Assembly: GCA_003517725.1 (NCBI GenBank)
Contig: DOZZ01000325.1
Coordinates: 11,657 to 23,249 of the forward strand
Direction: 5' to 3'
Source of the DNA: Bryobacterales bacterium
Lineage (GTDB): Bacteria; Acidobacteriota; Terriglobia; Bryobacterales; Bryobacteraceae
Length of the DNA: 11,593 nt
The translations under genes and the position numbers were made by a program. A model generated the notes under the pieces. It was not told the origin of the DNA. It saw nothing but the letters and a program-made list of their open reading frames with translations, and searched no databases. Positions 6,822 through 11,593 of this stretch are shown one piece after another; within the stretch, counting starts at the first letter, position 1; every line of letters starts with the position of its first letter.

Positions 6822-8107
6822 CAGCTCTTCACGATGCGACCGGTCGCCGGATCGACCAGGAAGATTTTATTTTCGCGATAGGAGCGGACGGAAAGATCGA
6901 TGGTGGTCATGACCTTGTGGCCCAGATCGGCCGGGCAGTTCGGCTGCTGGCGCGAACGGACGCAGTCGAAGAAATTGTCGATATGCTTCTGGTCGCCCTC
7001 GTTGCCCACATTCTCGATCACGAGTTCGTCTTTGCCCCATTGCTTGCGGAAGTCGTCGCGGAAGGGCGTTTCGGGCACGACGCGGGCGATGTTGGTGTTG
7101 CGGCCCTGCGGTCCCTCCCACTCATCGCCCAGATGCATGGTCGCGTGCGTTCCGCGCAGCAGCATCAGCGGCCCGATCTCGTTGACCTGCGACGACTGCA
7201 CCAGCATGGAGTACTTGCCTGGATAATCGGCCGCCGTGAGAAACGTGTCGGGCACCTCGCGTCCATCGTGATAGACCCACATCCCGCCCATGCCCGCTAC
7301 GCGCGCCGGATGCTGGTTCTCAAGCGCCAGGTGGAAGGGCGCCACGATGTGATAGTGCAGGTCGGTTGCGATGCCGCCCGAATAGTCCCAATACTTGCGG
7401 AAGCGAAAAAAGCGATCGGCATCGAAGGGCCGCCGCGGCGCCGCGCCCAGCCACTGCTTCCAGTCGATGTGATTGTCGCCGGCCGCGTCGGGCCCGGCGC
7501 CGGCATCGATGGGCCAGTTCCAATCGCCCTTCGGATCGTTACGGCTGTAAGTACCCTGGACCGAAACCACCTTGCCGAGCGTACCGGCCTGAACCACCTC
7601 GCGGACCTTGCGCCAGCGTTCCCACGACAGGGCCTGCACGCCAACCTGCATCACGCGCTGTTTCTCGCGAACCTTGGCCACCACGGTGGCGGCCTCTTCG
7701 AGCGTGTGCGTCATGGGCTTCTCGCAATAGACGTCGCGGCCGCCCTCGAGCGCCATCAACGAGATGGGCGCGTGCCAGTGGTCGGGCGTCGCAATCATCA
7801 CGGCGTCGATGTCTTTACGGTCGAGCAGTTCCCGATGATGGCTATAAGTCTTGGCGTCCGGCGCCTTTTTCGCGGCGCGCGACAGGCGGGCCTGATAGAC
7901 ATCGCACAGGGCCACGACGGCGACGTCGTTCTTTTCGTTGGCGCGATGCAGCGAGCCTTGCAGCAGCCAGGAGCCGCGTGTACCCAGGCCGATTACCGCC
8001 GTATTGATGCGATCGTTGGCCCCAAGCACGCGGCCGCGCAAGGCCAGGGTGGCCGAGACCGCTGCCGTACTGCGCACAAATCCGCGGCGCGTGATTTCGT
8101 TCGACAT
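6821..8107 (-). CDS. Gfo/Idh/MocA-family oxidoreductase with Tat signal
   Basis: The 428-residue protein starts with a twin-arginine signal, EITRRGFVRSTAAVSATLAL, with Arg7-Arg8 followed by a hydrophobic stretch to about residue 23 and a likely cleavage region near VLGAND (27-32). Export folded with cofactor bound would parallel glucose-fructose oxidoreductase of Zymomonas. The Rossmann motif is at 36-45 (TAVIGLGTRG), CEKPMTHTLEEA at 128-139, and the C-terminal substrate domain contains YWDYSGGIATDLHYHIVAPF (239-258). I chose ATG 8107 because it gives a normal Tat n-region and has GGAG 11 bases upstream; an in-frame GTG at 8179 would add 24 residues. First certain gene of the minus-strand operon; the next gene overlaps its stop by one base. 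Many such Tat-tagged oxidoreductases occur in acidobacteria and planctomycetes, mostly without known substrate. Confidence 0.92.
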   Translation of the reverse strand: MSNEITRRGFVRSTAAVSATLALRGRVLGANDRINTAVIGLGTRGSWLLQGSLHRANEKNDVAVVALCDVYQARLSRAAKKAPDAKTYSHHRELLDRKDIDAVMIATPDHWHAPISLMALEGGRDVYCEKPMTHTLEEAATVVAKVREKQRVMQVGVQALSWERWRKVREVVQAGTLGKVVSVQGTYSRNDPKGDWNWPIDAGAGPDAAGDNHIDWKQWLGAAPRRPFDADRFFRFRKYWDYSGGIATDLHYHIVAPFHLALENQHPARVAGMGGMWVYHDGREVPDTFLTAADYPGKYSMLVQSSQVNEIGPLMLLRGTHATMHLGDEWEGPQGRNTNIARVVPETPFRDDFRKQWGKDELVIENVGNEGDQKHIDNFFDCVRSRQQPNCPADLGHKVMTTIDLSVRSYRENKIFLVDPATGRIVKS

Positions 8108-8175
8108 GGACGCGTTCGCTCCGAGACGCTGAGATCTCCGAATTGTATCCAATGGAGCTTTCGATAGTGCGGGCT

Positions 8176-8415
8176 TCACATGCTTTGAGCTTTATCGGGG
8201 GCACTGTAGTGTGCACTGGCAAAGCCAATTTGCGGCGGTACGAAACGCTGGCTTCCCCTTTGTTTTGTACAAGTGTTGCCCGCGAAGGGCGTCGAATTAT
8301 GATGTGATTTTGCGGTCCAAACCCAATTGATCGGCTGAGTTTCCGGGTCGAGCATAGTCTGGCCGCGGCGGATGTTGAGCGGATTGGGTTGTGCCGCGGT
8401 GGCGTTTAAGTACAT
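8176..8415 (-). CDS. short hypothetical ORF with a strong ribosome binding site, possibly a gene remnant
   Basis: The 79-residue ORF is not recognised. Its ATG at 8415 is preceded by AGGAG (plus-strand ctcct, 8423-8427) at an ideal spacing of seven bases, the best ribosome binding site in the window. The first 35-40 codons, up to about INWVWTAKSHH, have GC-rich third positions like the neighbouring genes; the rest (KQRGSQRF onward) looks less gene-like, as if a real gene had been truncated or frameshifted there. The stop TGA overlaps the alternative GTG start (8179) of the Tat oxidoreductase, which would permit coupling. No signal peptide, membrane helix or known motif is seen. It could be a small protein, a leader ORF, the 5' relic of a lost gene, or chance. 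Confidence 0.35.
   Translation of the reverse strand: MYLNATAAQPNPLNIRRGQTMLDPETQPINWVWTAKSHHNSTPFAGNTCTKQRGSQRFVPPQIGFASAHYSAPDKAQSM
8202..8217. promoter_or_regulatory. nested palindromes CACT-GT-AGTG-TG-CACT upstream of the minus-strand operon
   Basis: Three alternating half-sites form two overlapping palindromes, CACT-gt-AGTG (8202-8211) and AGTG-tg-CACT (8208-8217). They lie 95-110 bases upstream of the chosen start of the Tat oxidoreductase and inside the 3' part of the short ORF. The arrangement resembles an operator for a dimeric regulator, but no known consensus is matched and chance is possible. Confidence 0.2.
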
Positions 8416-8422
8416 TTATCGA

Positions 8423-8427
8423 CTCCT
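8423..8427 (-). promoter_or_regulatory. Shine-Dalgarno sequence AGGAG of the short ORF
   Basis: On the minus strand AGGAG lies seven bases before the ATG at 8415. It is complementary to the 3' end of 16S rRNA and is far better than the sites before the neighbouring genes, most of which have little or none. It is the main evidence that translation begins here. Confidence 0.4.
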
Positions 8428-8538
8428 GCCTGTAGCGTAAGGAATGGGCGGGCCGCTTCGGCCATGGAGAGCGTGCAAGTGGCTGAAAAGGAAGGTAGGA
8501 TATTGCGGGATTGAAGGAACCGAATGCAGTGGGTTTTT

Positions 8539-8641
8539 GTGGGGCACGTTTTTAGTGCGCCTTGGGCCGACAATCCTCAAGAACACACGCCAGGCGACTA
8601 TCAGCGCCTTGCGGTGCAGTCGGGCTGAACGCCCGCCCCAC
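8539..8641. repeat. degenerate palindromic repeat flanked by GTGGGGC / GCCCCAC
   Basis: GTGGGGC at 8539-8545 is matched by GCCCCAC at 8635-8641. Inside the right end is a clean hairpin CGGGC-TGAAC-GCCCG (8621-8635); inside the left end GGCACG and GTGCGCC (about 8543-8561) form an imperfect one. Paired hairpins enclosed by such ends resemble the dispersed palindromic intergenic elements of acidobacterial genomes, here in a worn form. No gene is encoded. Confidence 0.4.
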
Positions 8642-8692
8642 GTGGTGATAGAGGGACCATCGGCGTCACGGCTGCCGGGCGGCGAGATCCGA

Positions 8693-8698
8693 TAGAAT
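8693..8698 (+). promoter_or_regulatory. possible -10 box (TAGAAT) of the GH51 gene
   Basis: TAGAAT resembles the sigma-70 -10 consensus and would place transcription start about 5-7 bases before the ATG at 8711. The gene has no visible Shine-Dalgarno sequence, so a leaderless or nearly leaderless mRNA would be consistent. No convincing -35 box is seen, so the call is weak. Confidence 0.22.
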
Positions 8699-8710
8699 CG
8701 CAGTCTTGCT

Positions 8711-10708
8711 ATGAGCATTTTGAATTGGCTGCTGCTTTTGATCTCTGCGCTGGCTCAGGACGCGCTGATCCAGGTGAATGCCGCCCACAAGGCAACGCAC
8801 AAAATTCCGCGCAGTATCTACGGGACATTTCTGGAGCCGATCGGCAACTCGATCAACAACGGGCTCTGGGCGCAGATCATCGAAAACCCGAGCTTTGAAG
8901 ACGGCCTTTGGGATGCCGCCGAGGTCAAGCGCAAAGTCGACGCCAACCCCGCCTTCCTGCGCCCGGCTCACATCAGTTTGCCGTTGCCATGGGAGCCATT
9001 GAAGATGTCGCAGGGGGCGCGGTATGAACCGCGTTGGAACGACGCGCCCAACTCTTACCGCTGGCTGATGTTGATGGCGCTTCCCGGAAGTGAGCAGACC
9101 GGCGTGCGCCAGGAAGTTTATCTTCCCGTGCACCGTGTGCTCGAGTATCGCGGCAGCATCTACATGCGGCATTTTAGCGGCGCGCCATCCGTTGAAATTT
9201 CGATTCGGCGGCGGAACCGGCCCGAGGAGATACTGGCGCGCGGCGACATTTCTTTGCATGGTTCGGAATGGGCGCGCTATGAATTCAAGCTGGTCCTGCC
9301 GCCGGGCCGCCTGGCGTCGCTCGAGGCCGCCGACTTCGTAATTGCCGCGAAAGACAACACCCGCGTGGGCTTGGACCAGGTGGTGCTCTGGCCCGCGGAC
9401 GCCGTGGACGGGATGGACCCGGAGATGGTGAAGCTGTCCCGCGAGTTAAAGACGCCGATCGTCCGCTATGGCGGCAATTACACGTCCTTTTACCACTGGC
9501 GCGATGGCGTCGGCCCGATGGACAAGCGGGTCAGCATGACCAACCTGGCGTGGGGCATGCCCGAGTACAACCAGTTCGGGACCGACGAATTTCTGGCGTT
9601 CTGCCGGCTCATTCACGCTGAACCGCAGATTGCGCTCAACCTTGGGACCGGCACCGCGGACGAGGCGGCCGCGTGGGTCCGCTACGTGGACCGGAAGTGG
9701 AACAACGGCAAAGGCGGACTGCTTTGGGAACTCGGTAACGAGTTGTGGGGCAATTTCCAGCATGGCTATCCCACCGAGCCGTACATCGCGGGGAAGACCA
9801 GGGAGTTCAGCGAGGCGGTGCGAAAGGTGGATGCGGGGGCGCGCCTGATCGGCACCGGCGCGGACGCGGATCATTTTGAGAAGTGGAACGCGGCGCAGCT
9901 CTCGAACCCTCCGGGAACGGTTGACTTGCTGTCAACGCACTTCGTGGTGGGCACCGGACGCGTGATTCGCAAGGATGCCGACGCCGACACGATCGCGCTG
10001 GCGGCGTTCGCCCTGCCGGTGGAACTCGAGCGGCGCTTGCGCCGGATGCAGCAGCAGATCGATACCACGGCGCACCGCGGACGCGTGCATCTGGCCTTCA
10101 CGGAATGGCTGTTCCATCCTCGGAACGCGCGCTCCGCGGGCTTCAACAATATGGGCGGGGCCATCTGCACCGGCGGGATGTTGAACACGCTGATGCGGAC
10201 CTCGGATATTGTCCCCGTGTCCGATATGACGGGGCTGATCGAGTTCGGCGGCATCTGGAAAAAGCGCGGGCGCGTGTATGGCGTGCCGGCCTACTGGGCC
10301 TTCCGGATGTTCTCGACAGCCGACGCCAGCATGCCTGTCGAAATACAGACGCAGGTCGAGAAGTATGACGTGACGCAGGGTATCGACCGGCTGCCGGAGA
10401 TCGGCGCGGTGCCGTATCTGGACGTCACCGCCGCGTTGAACGATGCCGGCGACAAGTTAACGCTGTTCTGCGTGAATCGGCATCTGAACAAAGACATTCG
10501 CGCGAGGGTGGAACTGGCGGGATTCGCCGGGGCGGCCGCGAAAATCACCACCTTGGCCGCCAGCAACATCTACGCCGCGAACGACGAATTGGCGCCCGAA
10601 AACGTGCTGCCGGTTGAGACGCACGAGAATCTTGCGGGGCAGAACTGGACTCACGCGTTCCCGAGGTCGAGCGTTACGGTGATCGAAATTCAGCGCCAAT
10701 TAAACTAA
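8711..10708 (+). CDS. secreted GH51-type alpha-L-arabinofuranosidase
   Basis: This 665-residue enzyme should cleave terminal alpha-L-arabinofuranosyl residues from arabinoxylan, arabinan or related glycosides by a retaining mechanism. A short signal peptide (MSILNWLLLLISALA, likely cleaved after Ala15) implies export. GH51 landmarks in order: YGTFLEPIGNSINNGLWAQI (37-56), a carbohydrate-binding-like insert (about 65-225), VRYGGNYTSFYHWRDGVGP (251-269), WELGNELWG with the acid/base Glu344 (339-347), STH at 408-410, and FTEWLF with the nucleophile Glu465 (463-468). A C-terminal beta domain (about 535-661) follows, ending in SSVTVIEI. Both catalytic glutamates are present and no lesion is seen. 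The gene diverges from the oxidoreductase-kinase operon and is followed after 3 bases by the YjbR-type gene. Family membership is clear; the natural substrate is inferred. Confidence 0.92.
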   Translation: MSILNWLLLLISALAQDALIQVNAAHKATHKIPRSIYGTFLEPIGNSINNGLWAQIIENPSFEDGLWDAAEVKRKVDANPAFLRPAHISLPLPWEPLKMSQGARYEPRWNDAPNSYRWLMLMALPGSEQTGVRQEVYLPVHRVLEYRGSIYMRHFSGAPSVEISIRRRNRPEEILARGDISLHGSEWARYEFKLVLPPGRLASLEAADFVIAAKDNTRVGLDQVVLWPADAVDGMDPEMVKLSRELKTPIVRYGGNYTSFYHWRDGVGPMDKRVSMTNLAWGMPEYNQFGTDEFLAFCRLIHAEPQIALNLGTGTADEAAAWVRYVDRKWNNGKGGLLWELGNELWGNFQHGYPTEPYIAGKTREFSEAVRKVDAGARLIGTGADADHFEKWNAAQLSNPPGTVDLLSTHFVVGTGRVIRKDADADTIALAAFALPVELERRLRRMQQQIDTTAHRGRVHLAFTEWLFHPRNARSAGFNNMGGAICTGGMLNTLMRTSDIVPVSDMTGLIEFGGIWKKRGRVYGVPAYWAFRMFSTADASMPVEIQTQVEKYDVTQGIDRLPEIGAVPYLDVTAALNDAGDKLTLFCVNRHLNKDIRARVELAGFAGAAAKITTLAASNIYAANDELAPENVLPVETHENLAGQNWTHAFPRSSVTVIEIQRQLN

Positions 10709-10711
10709 GGC

Positions 10712-11059
10712 ATGGAAATCGAATGGGTGCGCCGGCATTGCCTCTCGCTTCCACACTCCACCGAGACCGTGCAGTGGGGCAACGACCTGGTGTTCAAGAT
10801 CGCGGGCAAGATGTACGCGGTGGCGGCGTTGGAACCCGGGGCGCACTGGCTGTCTTTCAAATGCTCGCCCGAAAGCTTTGCGGAACTGACGGAGCGCGCC
10901 GGAATTGTGCCTGCACCTTACCTGGCGAGGGCGCAATGGGTGGCGCTGACCGAGAGCGCTGATTTGCCTCGCGCCGAAGTCAAGGCGCTGCTTCGAAGCG
11001 CCTACGAAACGGTGCTGTCGAAGCTGCCGAAGAAGACTCGGGATGTGTTGCGAGCCTGA
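10712..11059 (+). CDS. YjbR/MmcQ-family small protein
   Basis: This 115-residue protein matches the YjbR/MmcQ family (DUF419, CyaY-like fold). Typical features are the N-terminal helix with LSLPHSTETVQWGNDLVFKIAGKMYAV (11-37), a beta-rich centre with WLSFKCSPESF (46-56), then PAPYLARAQWVAL (67-79) and a C-terminal helix with LLRSAYETVLSKLPKKTR (91-108). Family members are described as possible DNA-binding proteins, but their cellular role is not settled. No signal peptide or membrane segment is present, so it is cytoplasmic. The ATG lies 3 bases after the GH51 stop; AAGG immediately before it is too close to be a good ribosome binding site, so translation may depend on coupling with the glycosidase. 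A functional link to arabinoside use is not evident. Confidence 0.9.
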   Translation: MEIEWVRRHCLSLPHSTETVQWGNDLVFKIAGKMYAVAALEPGAHWLSFKCSPESFAELTERAGIVPAPYLARAQWVALTESADLPRAEVKALLRSAYETVLSKLPKKTRDVLRA

Positions 11060-11083
11060 GAATCGGATGGCCTGAACGCGAGG

Positions 11084-11593
11084 TTACTCGACGTGGCGCC
11101 ATTCAAAAAGGCCGCCGCCACCATTCGAAGTCATGCGAGCAAACACCAGGTGATCGCCGTCCACGCCTACCAGAATTCCGGCGGCGCTGCTTGGGATTTT
11201 CGAGTACCCCGCGCTCCCGGAATCGAAGGAATACAGTGTTCCGCGGCCGTTCTTTGCGATCACAATCTTCCCCGACGCCGTGACCACAATGCGGCGGGGA
11301 GCCAGCTGGGAACTCGCTTCCGCGATCAACTCTCGCCTGACGATTGTGCCGTCGGATGCGACTTCGATCCATTCCTCAGTCGGCGCGTTGTAGAGAGCTA
11401 CCCCGGTCTTGGTGACGCTGAGTTGTGAATCTCCCGTCGCCCCGGTATTTATCCCAGGTTCATGAGGCGTGTGAAAACTACTCCGGGGGAGATAGGACGC
11501 TAACAGCGATCCTCCCGGCGCACTGTACTTTCGAAGTACGTTGTAATCGTCGGACGCATCCTCACCTTTTGAATCTTTTCCTCCGAGGGCCCA
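11084..11593 (-). CDS. beta-propeller-like protein, C-terminal part only (gene continues out of the window)
   Basis: The minus-strand frame is open from the right edge to the TAA at 11084-11086, giving 169 residues without a start. It is not assigned to a named family. The sequence shows repeating units of short strands and turns: NVLRKYSAPGGSLLASYLPR, then QLSVTKTGVALYNAPTEEWIEVASDGTIVRREL, then RIVVTASGKIVIAKNGRGTLYSFDSGSAGYSKI, and finally GILVGVDGDHLVFAR. The pattern of a strand, a small turn and an aromatic or basic strand every 40-45 residues is what a beta-propeller (NHL/WD-like) would give, and the Y/F-D pattern resembles secreted acidobacterial propeller proteins. A TTG at 11329 is not the true start, since the frame is open far upstream. 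The gene converges with the YjbR-type gene, 24 bases away, with no clear hairpin terminator between them. Confidence 0.75.
   Translation of the reverse strand, partial: WALGGKDSKGEDASDDYNVLRKYSAPGGSLLASYLPRSSFHTPHEPGINTGATGDSQLSVTKTGVALYNAPTEEWIEVASDGTIVRRELIAEASSQLAPRRIVVTASGKIVIAKNGRGTLYSFDSGSAGYSKIPSSAAGILVGVDGDHLVFARMTSNGGGGLFEWRHVE

Larger units (their letters stand above)
8416..8710. other. intergenic region between the minus-strand operon and the GH51 gene
   Basis: No convincing gene lies here; a 100-residue minus-strand frame covering it looks random (mixed arginine, proline and serine, no motif, no ribosome binding site noticed). The region holds a small GC hairpin GGCCG-ctt-CGGCC (8451-8463), a degenerate inverted-repeat unit (8539-8641) and the probable promoter of the plus-strand glycosidase near its right end. 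Together with the promoter of the minus-strand operon it is the divergent control region of the locus. Confidence 0.6.

Noticed and set aside
6045..6881. 278-codon plus-strand frame opposite the cytoplasmic oxidoreductase
   Set aside because: Same reason: the opposite strand has a well-supported enzyme and this frame has no recognisable domain.
6917..8167. 416-codon plus-strand open frame opposite the Tat oxidoreductase
   Set aside because: It is antisense to a clear Gfo/Idh/MocA gene, has no motif, and is rich in histidine, arginine and alanine as expected of a shadow frame in high-GC DNA.
6821..8179. Longer form of the Tat oxidoreductase from GTG 8179
   Set aside because: It would put 24 extra residues before a normal Tat n-region; ATG 8107 with GGAG upstream is more natural, although the longer form cannot be excluded.
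8416..8718. 100-codon minus-strand ORF overlapping the GH51 start
   Set aside because: Low-complexity basic composition, no motif, and it overlaps hairpin repeats and the start of a real gene.

Overview
The window looks like a high-GC chromosomal segment from an acidobacterium, probably of the Solibacter/Bryobacter type. The basis is gene content: two large duplicated permeases of the ADOP family (acidobacterial duplicated orphan permease, MacB/FtsX type), one preceded by its usual PadR-type regulator, together with Gfo/Idh/MocA oxidoreductases, a ROK kinase and a GH51 glycosidase. No rRNA, tRNA, CRISPR array or transposase is visible. The taxonomic assignment is an inference from these families.

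Left part (1-4809, plus strand): a damaged permease region. The first ADOP gene enters from outside the window. At about 1728 it stops resembling a permease and continues in the same frame as the C-terminal ATP-binding end of a sensor histidine kinase, so the ORF ending at 1932 is a chimera. A roughly 200-bp element with long inverted ends (1980-2179) follows. Then come an intact PadR regulator (2236-2589) and, overlapping it by 4 bases, a second ADOP gene (2586-4809). That second gene is clearly broken: its reading frame changes four times and about three internal segments are missing. No intact permease is left in this part.

Middle part (4817-8415, minus strand): a compact operon read right to left. 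It holds a Tat-exported Gfo/Idh/MocA oxidoreductase, a cytoplasmic Gfo/Idh/MocA oxidoreductase overlapping it by one base (TGATG), and after 58 bases a ROK-family sugar kinase. A short ORF with a very good ribosome binding site (8176-8415) lies just upstream and may be a small gene or a gene remnant. The operon fits carbohydrate processing: oxidation or epimerisation of a sugar derivative and phosphorylation of a sugar.

Right part (8416-11593): a non-coding stretch with hairpins and a degenerate inverted repeat, then on the plus strand a secreted GH51 alpha-L-arabinofuranosidase-like enzyme and, 3 bases later, a small YjbR/MmcQ-family protein. A convergent minus-strand gene, of which only the C-terminal 169 residues are present, runs out of the window and looks like a beta-propeller-type protein. 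The glycosidase and the minus-strand operon diverge from a shared intergenic region, so they may form one hemicellulose or arabinoside utilisation locus; this is inference.

No complete new multi-gene system is evident. The most unusual signals are the in-frame permease-kinase chimera, the multiply deleted second ADOP gene beside an intact regulator, the long inverted-repeat element between them, and the short ORF with a strong ribosome binding site.
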